A DNA stretch of 64,000 nucleotides. Origin: Pseudomonas salomonii. Lineage in GTDB: Bacteria; Pseudomonadota; Gammaproteobacteria; Pseudomonadales; Pseudomonadaceae. Below the pieces are notes generated by a model. The model had not been told where the DNA came from. It saw nothing but the letters and a program-made list of their open reading frames with translations, and ran no database searches. Numbering within the stretch: the first letter of the stretch is position 1; each line of letters starts with the position of its first letter. The stretch covers positions 1 through 64,000 of the forward strand of contig NZ_FNOX01000015.1 in the NCBI RefSeq assembly GCF_900107155.1, in the 5' to 3' direction. A program made the translations under genes and the position numbers. Below, one piece after another: positions 18,727-27,929 of this stretch.

Positions 18727-20076
18727 TCAAAGCCAGTGGGCCATGGACGCTGCACTGCGCAGGTTCCAGACCTTTTCGATCAGTGCAGTGGCCTGCGCCG
18801 GTGTACGCGCGCCGCTGAATTGGGTAAGGCGCTGGAATTTATCCGCCAGCTCCGCCCGGCTCAGGGTGTTGCCGGGGTCGCCCTTGGGTTCGTCGATGGC
18901 GCCCTGCAGCGTGCGGCCATCGAGCGTGGTGACGGTGACGCGGCCCAGCCAGCGCTGCGGGTAGGCGGCGTCGACGTGCGCATCCAGGGTCATGCTGACC
19001 TTGTCGCGAAAGGCCGAAACGGCGGGGTCGGTCAACGCGTGTTCGTGGAACTCGGTGAGCCCGGCCTTGCCATGCACAGCGATCAGGCCGAGCACAGTGC
19101 CCATGGAGAATTTGGCCTGATGCACAGTGGCAGGGGTGGTCACGCGGCCGAGCACGTCGATGGCACCTTGATGGACATGCGTTTGAACCGTGGCGATATC
19201 GGCAGCGCACAGCCCTTCGCGCTGCATCAGATCCAACAGCGCATCGGCGGCCGGATGGGTGTGACGGCACGAGGCGTGGAACTTGAACGAGGTCTCCAGC
19301 AGTGCCCAACGGCTGCCGAGGCCGGCCGATAACTTGCCAGGCTCAGCGTCGCTGGACATGCCCGCCGCAAGGCCTTGGTCACCCTCCAGAATATTGCGTG
19401 CGCCGGTGAGCCCGTCCGCCGTCAAATACGCCGCGAGCAAGCCATCCGCCGCTGCCTTGGCCGTGTGCAACTGCTTGGAGTCGGCGGCATCGCGCAAAAA
19501 CTCCCACAACCCGGCGGCTTGGGTACCGGCGCTGCCGAGCAGGTTGATGAACTGCTCCTGGCTAAAATCCATCAGCTTGCCCACGGCAACCGCCGCCGCC
19601 AGGGTGCCGACGGTCGCTGTAGTGTGGAAGATGCGGTAGTGGGAACGGCCCATGAATTCGCCGATGCGGATACCGGCTTCATAGCCCGCCACCGAGGCCA
19701 GCAGCAATTGGCGGCCGGATTTGCCAAGGTCCTGGGCGGCAGCCAGCGCGGCCGGAAACACCACGGTCGCCGGGTGCAGCACCGAGCTGTTGTGCAGGTC
19801 ATCCTGCTCCACCAGGTGGGAGGATGCGGCGTTGACCAGCGCGGCAAAATACGCGCTGGTGCTGCCGCCATTGACGATCACCTGGGCCGGGCCGCTGTCG
19901 GGTCCCATTTTTTGCGCATAGCGTTCAAACAACGGGATCGGGTGCGCGCCCTTGCTGGCCAGCGCCGAGGCCAGCCAGTCCAGGTACAGGTCTTCGGTGC
20001 GTGCCAGTACCTTTTCCGGCAATTGTTCGTCGTTAAGGTCCGCAAGGAACCGACACAAGGCGTGGGTATGGCTCAT
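18727..20076 (-). CDS. MmgE/PrpD family protein in the itaconate cluster
   Basis: A 449-residue member of the MmgE/PrpD fold, which includes 2-methylcitrate dehydratase and cis-aconitate decarboxylase. It shows the family layout: a helical first half (LASALASKGAHPIPLFERYA, NAASSHLVEQDDLHNSSVLHPATVV) and a second half with KFHASCRHTHPAADALLDLM. The orthologous position is PA0881 in P. aeruginosa. Relatedness to cis-aconitate decarboxylase makes a role with itaconate isomers or precursors attractive, but the reaction is not established from sequence. Confidence 0.82.
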   Translation of the reverse strand: MSHTHALCRFLADLNDEQLPEKVLARTEDLYLDWLASALASKGAHPIPLFERYAQKMGPDSGPAQVIVNGGSTSAYFAALVNAASSHLVEQDDLHNSSVLHPATVVFPAALAAAQDLGKSGRQLLLASVAGYEAGIRIGEFMGRSHYRIFHTTATVGTLAAAVAVGKLMDFSQEQFINLLGSAGTQAAGLWEFLRDAADSKQLHTAKAAADGLLAAYLTADGLTGARNILEGDQGLAAGMSSDAEPGKLSAGLGSRWALLETSFKFHASCRHTHPAADALLDLMQREGLCAADIATVQTHVHQGAIDVLGRVTTPATVHQAKFSMGTVLGLIAVHGKAGLTEFHEHALTDPAVSAFRDKVSMTLDAHVDAAYPQRWLGRVTVTTLDGRTLQGAIDEPKGDPGNTLSRAELADKFQRLTQFSGARTPAQATALIEKVWNLRSAASMAHWL

Positions 20077-20086
20077 GGTCAGGCCC

Positions 20087-21250
20087 TCAGAAGCTGCGTG
20101 GCAGTTCGAGCAGATGCTCGGCCACGTAGGACAGGATCAGATTGGTGGAGATCGGCGCAACTTGATAAAGGCGGGTTTCGCGGAATTTGCGCTCCACGTC
20201 GTACTCACAGGCAAAGCCGAAACCACCGTGGGTTTGCAGGCAGGCGTTGGCGGCTTCCCAGGACGCCTTGGCCGCCAGGTACTTGGCCATGTTGGCGCTG
20301 GCCCCGGCATTCTTGCCGCTGTCGTATTCCTCACAGGCACGCCAGCGCATCAGGTCCGCCGCTTCGATTTCGATATGCGCCTCGGCAATCGGGAACTGCA
20401 CACCCTGGTTCTGCCCGATCGGGCGGCCAAACACCACGCGGTCGCGGGCATAGGCGCTGGCCTTTTCGATAAACCAACGGCCGTCACCGATGCACTCGGC
20501 GGCGATCAGCGTGCGTTCGGCGTTGAGGCCGTCGAGGATGTATTTGAAGCCTTTGCCCTCCTCGCCGATCAGGCTGTCGAGGGGCAGCTCCAGGTTGTCG
20601 AAGAACAGCTCATTGGTTTCGTGGTTGACCATGTTGGCGATGGGCTGCACGGTCAGGCCGTTGCCGATGGCTTCGCGCAGGTCGACCAGAAAGATCGACA
20701 TGCCTTCTGACTTCTTTTTCACCTCGGCCAGCGGCGTGGTGCGCGCCAGCAGAATCATCAAGTCGGAATGCTGGATGCGCGAGATCCAGACCTTCTGGCC
20801 ATTGATCACGTAGTTGTCGCCACGCTTGATCGCGGTGGTCTTGATTTTGGTGGTGTCGGTGCCGGTGGTGGGCTCGGTCACGCCCATCGATTGCAGGCGC
20901 AATTCGCCGCTGGCGAGCTTGGGCAGGTAGAAGCTTTTTTGCGCTTCGCTGCCGTGGCGCAGCAAGGTGAACATGTTGTACATCTGGCCGTGCACGGTGC
21001 CGGAGTTGCCACCGCAACGGTTCACCTCTTCGAGGATCACCGAGGCTTCGGCCAGGCCCAGGCCTGAGCCGCCGTACTCTTCAGGGATCATCGCCGACAG
21101 CCAGCCGGCGTCGGTCAGGGCTTTGACGAAGGTTTCGGGGAAGCCTTTTTGTTCGTCGATCCTGCGCCAGTAAGCGGCATCGAACTCGGCGCACAAGGCG
21201 CGCACGCCTTCGCGGATGGCATTGAGTTCTTCGTTGTCATTGGGGTTCAT
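20087..21250 (-). CDS. Acyl-CoA dehydrogenase in the itaconate cluster
   Basis: A 387-residue FAD-dependent acyl-CoA dehydrogenase. The N-terminal helical domain (WLSAMIPEEYGGSGLGLAEA), the middle beta-domain (SMGVTEPTTGTDTTKIKTTA, VINGQKVWISRIQHSDLMIL) and the C-terminal helices (RDRVVFGRPIGQNQGVQFPI, CLQTHGGFGFACEYDVERKF) are all present. The start MNPNDNEELNAIREG is preferred over a frame opening 35 codons upstream, because that extension is not dehydrogenase-like and reaches into ich. It matches PA0879 in the P. aeruginosa cluster. It probably oxidises a C5 acyl-CoA, but its substrate is unproven. Confidence 0.88.
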   Translation of the reverse strand: MNPNDNEELNAIREGVRALCAEFDAAYWRRIDEQKGFPETFVKALTDAGWLSAMIPEEYGGSGLGLAEASVILEEVNRCGGNSGTVHGQMYNMFTLLRHGSEAQKSFYLPKLASGELRLQSMGVTEPTTGTDTTKIKTTAIKRGDNYVINGQKVWISRIQHSDLMILLARTTPLAEVKKKSEGMSIFLVDLREAIGNGLTVQPIANMVNHETNELFFDNLELPLDSLIGEEGKGFKYILDGLNAERTLIAAECIGDGRWFIEKASAYARDRVVFGRPIGQNQGVQFPIAEAHIEIEAADLMRWRACEEYDSGKNAGASANMAKYLAAKASWEAANACLQTHGGFGFACEYDVERKFRETRLYQVAPISTNLILSYVAEHLLELPRSF

Positions 21251-21278
21251 TAACGGCTCTCCGCCTGTTGTTCTTGGA

Positions 21279-22097
21279 TTATTCGAAGTGGATTTCGGCT
21301 TTCTGAGCCAGACCGTCTGCGTTGCCAGCCCACAGTTCTGCAACCCCGTTTTCAATCACCCTCCCACCCACAGCAAACGGCTGCGGCGCAATCAGCGGGC
21401 GCACGCCGCGATAAGCGAAATGGCGCAGGGTCGCATCGGGATGGGCGCGGCAAAACGCGCTCAGGCTCAAGGTAGCGATCAACGGGCCGTGCACCACCAG
21501 GCCTGAATAGCCTTCGGTGCCGGTAACATAGGGGTAGTCGTAGTGGATGCGGTGGCCGTTGAAGGTCACGGCGCTGTAACGAAACAACAGGGTTGGCGTG
21601 GGGCTGATCGACTCCTGCCATTCACCTTCGGGCAAGGCGTCACCGCTGCCTGATTTGGGCGGCGTGGGCTCGCGGTAAACGATGTCCTGCTCTTCGCGGA
21701 TCGCCAGGCGGCCGTCCTGGGAATAGTCATGCCGCACGGTGACGAACAGCAGCGAGCCGGTTCGCCCGGTCTTTTCTTCGACCTGGGTGATGGTCGACAC
21801 GCGAGTGGCGGCCTCACCGGCGCGCAAGGCATGCAGGAACTCGATGCGCCCACCGGCCCACATGCGATTGCGGTTGTCGGCCGGCGGCAGGAAACCGCCC
21901 CGGGCCGGGTGGCCGTCAGTGCCCAAGGCGGGTTCCGGCAGCGGGTCCTGGAAAAAACACCACTGCCACAGCGGCGGCAAATCGGCGCCCTGTGCAGGCA
22001 CCGGCTCGCCAAAAGTGGCGGCAATGCGTTTGAGCAGGTTATGGCTCAAGTGGTCGTGGGCGGTCTCGCTTCGGCCGATCCAATCAGTGGCGCTCAT
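21279..22097 (-). CDS. ich: Itaconyl-CoA hydratase (HTD2/MaoC-like hot-dog protein)
   Basis: A 272-residue double hot-dog dehydratase predicted to hydrate itaconyl-CoA to citramalyl-CoA. Typical blocks of this family are PPLWQWCFFQD, NRMWAGGRIEFLHAL, REEQDIVYRE, and LLFRYSAVTFNGHRIHYDYP with the catalytic histidine/aspartate region, then GYSGLVVHGPLIATLSL. The ATG at 22097 (MSATDWIG) is chosen. A 26-codon in-frame extension would run into the operator region and looks non-coding. It is the first gene of the degradation operon and is divergent from the LysR gene. Confidence 0.87.
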   Translation of the reverse strand: MSATDWIGRSETAHDHLSHNLLKRIAATFGEPVPAQGADLPPLWQWCFFQDPLPEPALGTDGHPARGGFLPPADNRNRMWAGGRIEFLHALRAGEAATRVSTITQVEEKTGRTGSLLFVTVRHDYSQDGRLAIREEQDIVYREPTPPKSGSGDALPEGEWQESISPTPTLLFRYSAVTFNGHRIHYDYPYVTGTEGYSGLVVHGPLIATLSLSAFCRAHPDATLRHFAYRGVRPLIAPQPFAVGGRVIENGVAELWAGNADGLAQKAEIHFE

Positions 22098-22182
22098 CGG
22101 GTGCAGGTCCTCGGGCAGTGAGTGTCTGCCCCGGATCATGCAAGCGCCTGCCCGTTCTGAGAATTTGCATTTCAATAAACCA

Positions 22183-22203
22183 GCGTTCGGTTATGCTGAA
22201 CGC
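22183..22203. promoter_or_regulatory. 21-bp dyad between ich and the LysR gene
   Basis: GCGTTC-N9-GAACGC (starting GCGTTCGG) lies 86 bp before the ich start. It matches the dyad at 16536-16556 at all six bases of both arms plus the adjacent GG, and has equal length. Its T-N11-A core fits LysR-type binding. It is probably the site through which the divergent regulator controls ich and itself. Confidence 0.65.
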
Positions 22204-22229
22204 CAACTTCGAGTCCGCCCTTATATCCT

Positions 22230-22315
22230 GTGGGAGCTGGCTTGCCTGCGATAGCGGTGTACCAGAAACATCATCGGTGCTGACATACCGCTATCGCAGG
22301 CAAGCCAGCTACCAC
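22230..22315. repeat. REPIN in the leader of the LysR gene
   Basis: Left arm GTGGGAGCTGGCTTGCCTGC. The right arm carries one mismatch (GCTACCAC instead of GCTCCCAC). Unusually for this window it is upstream of a gene, ending 35 bp before the LysR start codon, so it would be transcribed as part of that gene's 5' leader. Confidence 0.82.
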
Positions 22316-22350
22316 ACTTGAACCTCACCGTTGCCCAAATAGGGGTTTGC

Positions 22351-23250
22351 ATGCATTTCGATCTCGCCGACCTGCGCCTGTTTATCCATATCGCCGAATC
22401 CCCCAGCCTCACCCAGGGCGCCAAGCGTGCGTTCCTCTCGCCGGCCGCCGCCAGTGCGCGGATCAAGGCGTTGGAGGGTCAGTTGGACACGCGCCTGCTG
22501 TACCGCGACAGCCGTGGCGTGGAGATCACCCCGGCGGGCGAGCGGCTGCTGCACCATGCGCGGCTGATCATGCGCCAGGTGGATTACCTCAAAAGCGAGT
22601 TCACCCAATACGGTGTGGATTCGGCCGGGCATATCCGCATCTTCGCCAACACCACGGCGGTGACCGAGTTTCTGCCGGAGGTGCTGGCAGGCTTCCTGTC
22701 CCAGCGCCCGGGTGTGACCGTCGACCTGCAGGAGCGTTTGTCCCGGGATATTGTGCGTGGTGTGCTTGATGGCACCAGCGACATGGGCATCATTGCCGGG
22801 CCGGTTGAGGCCGCAGGTTTGCAGGTGTTGCATTTCAGCACCGATGAATTGGTGTTGATGGTGCCGGTCGGCCACCCATTGGCCGACCAGCCTTCGGTCA
22901 CGCTGGAGCAAACACTGGCCTACCAGCACATTGGCCTGCACGAAGGCAGCACGCTATTGAGTTTTTTGCGTGAACACGTTGATCGCCTGGGCAAGCATTT
23001 ATCGCTGCGCATCCAGGTGTCGAGCTTCGAAGCGATCTGCCGGATGGTCGAGGCCGGCGTAGGCATCGGCATCATTCCCGAGTCCGCCGCCGTGCGGCAC
23101 AGCCGGACCATGCAGTTGGTGACGGTGAAACTCGATGAGCCGTGGGCGATTCGCGAGCGCAGTATCCTGGTGCGCGAGTTGGAAGCGTTGCCCGGCACCA
23201 TTCGGGCGTTGATCGCCACCTTGATGCCGGACACACTCAGTGCAGGCTGA
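22351..23250 (+). CDS. LysR-family regulator of the itaconate cluster
   Basis: A 299-residue LysR-type regulator. The N-terminal helix-turn-helix reads LADLRLFIHIAESPSLTQGA, then LSPAAASARIKALEGQLDTR and LLYRDSRGVEITPAGERLL. The effector domain includes GHIRIFANTTAVTEFLPEVL and MVEAGVGIGIIPESAAVRH. The ATG at 22351 is the last start before the helix-turn-helix. It is divergent from ich, as PA0877 is from PA0878, so it is the likely itaconate-responsive regulator. Its last 14 bp overlap the end of the convergent bpX6-like gene. Confidence 0.88.
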   Translation: MHFDLADLRLFIHIAESPSLTQGAKRAFLSPAAASARIKALEGQLDTRLLYRDSRGVEITPAGERLLHHARLIMRQVDYLKSEFTQYGVDSAGHIRIFANTTAVTEFLPEVLAGFLSQRPGVTVDLQERLSRDIVRGVLDGTSDMGIIAGPVEAAGLQVLHFSTDELVLMVPVGHPLADQPSVTLEQTLAYQHIGLHEGSTLLSFLREHVDRLGKHLSLRIQVSSFEAICRMVEAGVGIGIIPESAAVRHSRTMQLVTVKLDEPWAIRERSILVRELEALPGTIRALIATLMPDTLSAG

Positions 23251-26131
23251 TGTTGCGCTGGCTGGCGTTATCAATATTGATATGGCTCAGCCGGCCCTGC
23301 CCATCGAACAGCAACAGATCAGACCCGAGGCGGCGAAGCTGGGCCGGCGATTGCGGCCAGTGCAACGTGACGCAAAGCCGATCGCTGGCACGGTGGATCA
23401 CGTGCCAGCAGGTGCCGTGTTCCTCAACCCGATAACTGATCAGCAACCAGTCCTCAAATAGAAACGGGCTGACGGACTCATCCCATTCTTCTTCCGGTAA
23501 GTTGCCAGGCAGCCGGTAGCGCTTCCGAACCCCGTGCTGCTTCAGTATCAGCGTGGGTGTTCCATAGTCGTGCTTGATCCGATACTGCGCCGATTCAGCG
23601 GTGGCACTGGGAACCTGGAAGTCCGTCGCGACGATGTCAAACGCGCTTTCACGGCTGACCAGCCGCCGCTCCGGCAGACGATAATGCCACAGCATCAGGC
23701 ACCCGCCCGGCGCCGACAGCCACAGGTATTCGTTGTGTTCATCCACCTTGATGGCACGCACCGACTCCGGTAGATCACTCACATGCCAGAGCGTTTCAAA
23801 GCCACGGTCAACATCCACCACGCGCAACTGCGAGCCTTTGCCGATGGTCCAGTTGCTGCCATCAAAGGTGTTTGCATAGACATCCATGGCCAGCATACCG
23901 AGGTCTTTGGCGACTCGATTGACCAGGTCCAGTTTGCTCACGCGCCATACATTCCCCCGCCAGATCAGCACCAACGCAACCTGTCGGCTATGGGCAATAA
24001 CGATTTTCTGCGCCGGTACAGCAAAGTGAAACAACGCTGTGCCCGCCGCATCCACCACCATCACACCCGCCTCGCCCAGCGCCACCAGGTAACGCTGGTC
24101 TTCCAGCGGGGCCGCGTCGAAAATCGGCCGGCTGCCCGCGGCCGGCGCAGACCACTCGCGGGTTTCACCCAAACGCTCCAGCGAGACCACGGGCGTACGC
24201 TTCAAGGCTTGGCCCGGCAAATCCGCCTGAAGCGCTTTGTCGCGACTCATCTTGACCAGTGCTTGTAACTGGTTATGGGTCAGCTGGCCTTGATCGCTGA
24301 ATTGATCGGCCAGAATCGCCTGCACGGTGGCACCGGCCAGCCAGGCCAGGGCGGTGGTGTTGGCCTTGTGCAGCAATAAGGCCTGCGCCAGGGCTGAGCG
24401 TTCGCTGGCGCGCGTGGGGTCGTCACGCAATTGCTCGACCCACGGCCCGTAAGCGTTCAGCGTTTCGGGCAACAGGATTGCGCGTTTAACCAGCGCCTCA
24501 ATACCCAAGCGCCCGCCAGCCGCCTCGGCGTTGAGCAGCCATTGCGCCGCGCGTGGGCGCTCTGCGGGCAGGCTCCAAATAACATCGACGGCTTGCAACC
24601 ACAGGCCTTTGGCGATCAACGACTCGGCCCATTCCAGGCGCAAGCGGTCGGCGGCTTCCGGCGACTTGGCCTGGAGCATCACCACGGCGTCGGCGAACGC
24701 ATTGTCGCGCCGCGCCACCTGCACGGCGCGCTGCCACTGCTCGGCCAGGCACAGCAGGCGCACGATCACCGCAGCTAGCATGTCCCACGCCAGGGCCAGG
24801 TCGGCGGCCTGCTGATAGCGCGCGTGTTTCTCCAGGTAATCGAGGGCTTGCTGGTGCTCTTTGAGCAATTCGGCGAGTACAAATACCGCTTCCTCGATAC
24901 GACCGGCACGGTCCAGGCGCTCAAAAGTCTGGCGATACACTTGGCGCAAGTGCTCGGCCAAGTCGTCTTCAAACAGCATCGAGCGCGCCGGGCCATCCTG
25001 CTGGCTGAGGCTCAAATCCTCGCGGCGTTGGGGCGTACCAAAGCTCTGTTCACCGCTGGAGGCACCGCCGTTCAAGGGGATCGCGTGGCGCAAGGCTTCT
25101 TCGAAATTGCCGTCTTCGAACATCTCCAACATGCGCTGCATGTAGGCGGCCTGGCGTTTGCCATACAGTTTGGAAAGCTGGGAATGCTGGGTCAGCCGGG
25201 TCAACAAGCGGCGCCACGCGGCAGGTTTGTGCCTGCGCGGGGTGGCACGCGCAGCGATGCCTGGGTCAGCGGGTGCGCGGGCAACCGGCCTGGGTGCCGT
25301 TTGGGCGGGGGCCGACGCGCCACGGTGCAGAAAGCGGTTCAACCCGAACAGCAGCGCGGTAATCACAACCATCCAGATCACGCTGCCCAGGAGCATACCG
25401 CTGAAGGACTGTGTGTGCGTGGCCAGCATGGCGGCAGCATCGCTTTGGCCGAAGAGGCGGATCAGCCCCCCCAACAGTAGCAAGCCAATCACGATTTTCA
25501 GCACCGGGGAAGAGACTTCACGGGCGTCATCCATGTTGTTTCGCGCGGGCGACGAGCTGGCGCCAGCCCCTTTACTCGACGTGTGACGCGGGCGCTCCAG
25601 CAGCGCTTGCATGATTGCTTCACGCTCCGGGCTGACGGGCTCCAGCGGCCCACCGAGGATTTCACGCAGGTCGGTGATCACTGCATCCGGCAGCGTTGCA
25701 GGCAACGGGGTATGGCAGTCAAAGGTGTCGAGCAGTGTGTAGGTGCTGATGTCGAGCCACAGCCCAGGCGTCAGCACGTGTGCATCGCGCAGCTGCAGTG
25801 CATGGATCTGGCTGCCGCGCACCAGCCACAGGTCGGCAACGGGCAGCCGGCGCAATTCCTCAGGGTGCAGCGCGGCAGACGACAAGCCCAGGCCCTGGCG
25901 GATCAGCGGCCAGCCGTGCAGGCTTTCGCAGTTTACTGGGCAAGGTGTGTGAAACTGCAGCAAGTCGCCGTCGGCAAAGCGGTAGGCACGCGCGTCGATT
26001 TGCCAATACTTGAGGATCAGGCGCTTGCGCTCGCCTTCATCAAAACGCTCGGCGGCAAACCATAGGCCGTCAATCTGTTGGTGCCCGGTGAGTAGCGGGC
26101 GGCGAATCAGCATCCGTTCTGGCTCAAGCAT
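23237..26131 (-). CDS. bpX6-like membrane-anchored component of a MoxR-vWA-propeller system
   Basis: A 964-residue multi-domain protein. Residues 1-170 form an N-terminal bpX6-type region (MLIRRPLLTGHQQIDGLWFA). Two transmembrane segments follow near 209-228 (VLKIVIGLLLLGGLIRLFG) and 246-264 (LLGSVIWMVVITALLFGL). A helical, TPR-like middle section comes next (EEAVFVLAELLKEHQQALDY, QQAADLALAWDMLAAVIVRL). The C-terminal ~350 residues are WD-like strands fitting a beta-propeller (YLVALGEAGVMVVDAAGTAL, EYLWLSAPGGCLMLWHYRLP). Its ATG overlaps the previous stop by 8 bp. It would anchor the system at the membrane. Domain naming rests on my recognition of this family. Confidence 0.75.
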   Translation of the reverse strand: MLEPERMLIRRPLLTGHQQIDGLWFAAERFDEGERKRLILKYWQIDARAYRFADGDLLQFHTPCPVNCESLHGWPLIRQGLGLSSAALHPEELRRLPVADLWLVRGSQIHALQLRDAHVLTPGLWLDISTYTLLDTFDCHTPLPATLPDAVITDLREILGGPLEPVSPEREAIMQALLERPRHTSSKGAGASSSPARNNMDDAREVSSPVLKIVIGLLLLGGLIRLFGQSDAAAMLATHTQSFSGMLLGSVIWMVVITALLFGLNRFLHRGASAPAQTAPRPVARAPADPGIAARATPRRHKPAAWRRLLTRLTQHSQLSKLYGKRQAAYMQRMLEMFEDGNFEEALRHAIPLNGGASSGEQSFGTPQRREDLSLSQQDGPARSMLFEDDLAEHLRQVYRQTFERLDRAGRIEEAVFVLAELLKEHQQALDYLEKHARYQQAADLALAWDMLAAVIVRLLCLAEQWQRAVQVARRDNAFADAVVMLQAKSPEAADRLRLEWAESLIAKGLWLQAVDVIWSLPAERPRAAQWLLNAEAAGGRLGIEALVKRAILLPETLNAYGPWVEQLRDDPTRASERSALAQALLLHKANTTALAWLAGATVQAILADQFSDQGQLTHNQLQALVKMSRDKALQADLPGQALKRTPVVSLERLGETREWSAPAAGSRPIFDAAPLEDQRYLVALGEAGVMVVDAAGTALFHFAVPAQKIVIAHSRQVALVLIWRGNVWRVSKLDLVNRVAKDLGMLAMDVYANTFDGSNWTIGKGSQLRVVDVDRGFETLWHVSDLPESVRAIKVDEHNEYLWLSAPGGCLMLWHYRLPERRLVSRESAFDIVATDFQVPSATAESAQYRIKHDYGTPTLILKQHGVRKRYRLPGNLPEEEWDESVSPFLFEDWLLISYRVEEHGTCWHVIHRASDRLCVTLHWPQSPAQLRRLGSDLLLFDGQGRLSHINIDNASQRNISLH

Positions 26132-27929
26132 TGGCAGCTTCCTGGCTGAGCTGTGGTGCCTGGTTGCACATCACTTGCAAACGCATGGAGCGCTCGCCAA
26201 CCGAGTAAACCAGTAATTCGCGGTCAGTGGTCAGTACAGCGATCAAGCCGCTCATGGGGCAAAAACTCGCGCGGGCAATCGGCGCCGAAGTGGTAAACAA
26301 CGTGCGCTGTTGCCCCTCGGCGTAGAGCCCGACGCTGTGCTGGTTCGGCCCCAGCAGCACCAGTGAGTAGAGCTGTCGCTGGGCGAACGCGTGGTGCAGG
26401 CCGATGGCTTTCCAGCCCGGCGCCAAGTCGATCTGTTCGTGTTTCGCCGGAAAGCTTTCATGGGTCACCAGGCGCCAACTCTGGTGGCCGTCCTGGGTGG
26501 TCAGCAGCGCGCAACCGCCGCAGTACTGGCGCCAGTAAAAGTTGGCGGCCAGCAGCACCTGGCTAACGCCCGCTGCCGAGCCGACCGCATGACCATTGGC
26601 GCGTAAACCGTCAGCAGACCCGGAATACGCGACGATCTGCCCGCCTTCGCTGCGCACATAAGCGATGGTCAAAGGGTCGACCTGTACCAGGCTCATCACG
26701 TCGTCCGCCACCTGGCAGAGTTGACGCGACTTCCAGTAGGCAAGCCGCCCCTGGCTGTCGAGCAAGTACACACGCACGGAATTCTGACTGTGCAGCCACA
26801 CACTCGGCAGGAACGTCGCAGTGCCCGGTGGCAGTTGCAGCTGTTCACGGGCGGGCTTGTCGACGGTGGGCATACCGGGAATGTTCCAGAACGTCAGGCT
26901 TTCGTTGTCGCTCAACACGGCACCGAGGCTGCGGTGGTGAAAGGTGGTGCTCAATACGCGCTGATGCTTGCCCCACAGACGGCGTCGAACTTCCAGCGAC
27001 TTTTTCTGGTTTTTGTGCGGCAGCTTGATCACCACCATGCCCGCCTCATCGAGCAGGCGCAGCGCCACATAGTTACCGGCGCTGGAGATCACCGGCGGCA
27101 AGGTCAAGGCGACGCGTGGCACCGCACGTGCGAGATTCGGCGGCGGCGCCTGGACTTCATCGTCGAACTGGCCTTTGAGCAGTTGCACCGCGCGCGCCTC
27201 ATCCGGCATAGGCAGCAGCACGCGCCGCACCGATGCGGCCTGCAACTCGAATGACAGGCTGTGCCCATCCAGGCTGCGCTGCACCTGCACCCGGTGCGTA
27301 CAGGTCTTGGTCGTGTCCTTGGGCAAGCGCTGCCCGACTGTCCAGCACTCACCCAAGGTTTCACCCTGCGCGGCCAGCCATTCCTGCCAGGCGTGCCAGT
27401 GCGCCGGGGCGACACTTTCATAGGTGCGCGCCTTGAGCAGCTGCTTGAGCTGCCCCGCGCTATCGAATTCATGCAGCAGCGGAGCGCCTTGCAGGATGCC
27501 CCAGCGCAACTGCGCCCCCGCCTCCTCGGCACGCCGGGCCAGCAGCATCAGCAAGGCGATATGCACCAGCCGCGCGGCGCCCCACTGCAACGGGCCGGCG
27601 TCGAACAGCACGACAATCAGGCGGTTGGCTTCACGGGCGCGGTACTGCGGCGCCAGGAACATATGTTCGCCGCCGACAGCCCGGCGCATAAACTCATCCG
27701 GCACTTCATCGGCCAGCAGCCATTCGCTGGAGAGCAGGCGCTCGTAAGGCCCACGGCGTTGCAGATCACCCACGCCATCCGGCTCAGGCACCCCGCCTTG
27801 CTGCCTGCCGCGCAGTGGCCCCAGCACCGGGTTAAGGCGCCCAAGCAAATCGGCGAACAGCGGCAGATGCTGCGGCGCAAACCACTCCAGCCACTGGCGC
27901 CAGGGTTGCAGGGCTTCAGGCAATTGCAT
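26124..27929 (-). CDS. Degenerate vWA domain fused to a beta-propeller (MoxR ternary system)
   Basis: A 601-residue protein. A vWA-like Rossmann section spans about residues 100-260: the strand NRLIVVLFDAGPLQWGAARL, then VHIALLMLLARRAEEAGAQL. D110 is followed by AGP instead of the DxSxS metal-site pattern, so the MIDAS is degenerate. From about 280 onward there are repeated strands ending in hydrophobic-W patterns (SLGAVLSDNESLTFWNIPGM, RVYLLDSQGRLAYWKSRQL), consistent with a propeller. The ATG at 27929 overlaps the bpX5-like stop by 14 bp. It probably couples the MoxR ATPase to a target sensed by the propellers. Confidence 0.75.
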   Translation of the reverse strand: MQLPEALQPWRQWLEWFAPQHLPLFADLLGRLNPVLGPLRGRQQGGVPEPDGVGDLQRRGPYERLLSSEWLLADEVPDEFMRRAVGGEHMFLAPQYRAREANRLIVVLFDAGPLQWGAARLVHIALLMLLARRAEEAGAQLRWGILQGAPLLHEFDSAGQLKQLLKARTYESVAPAHWHAWQEWLAAQGETLGECWTVGQRLPKDTTKTCTHRVQVQRSLDGHSLSFELQAASVRRVLLPMPDEARAVQLLKGQFDDEVQAPPPNLARAVPRVALTLPPVISSAGNYVALRLLDEAGMVVIKLPHKNQKKSLEVRRRLWGKHQRVLSTTFHHRSLGAVLSDNESLTFWNIPGMPTVDKPAREQLQLPPGTATFLPSVWLHSQNSVRVYLLDSQGRLAYWKSRQLCQVADDVMSLVQVDPLTIAYVRSEGGQIVAYSGSADGLRANGHAVGSAAGVSQVLLAANFYWRQYCGGCALLTTQDGHQSWRLVTHESFPAKHEQIDLAPGWKAIGLHHAFAQRQLYSLVLLGPNQHSVGLYAEGQQRTLFTTSAPIARASFCPMSGLIAVLTTDRELLVYSVGERSMRLQVMCNQAPQLSQEAANA

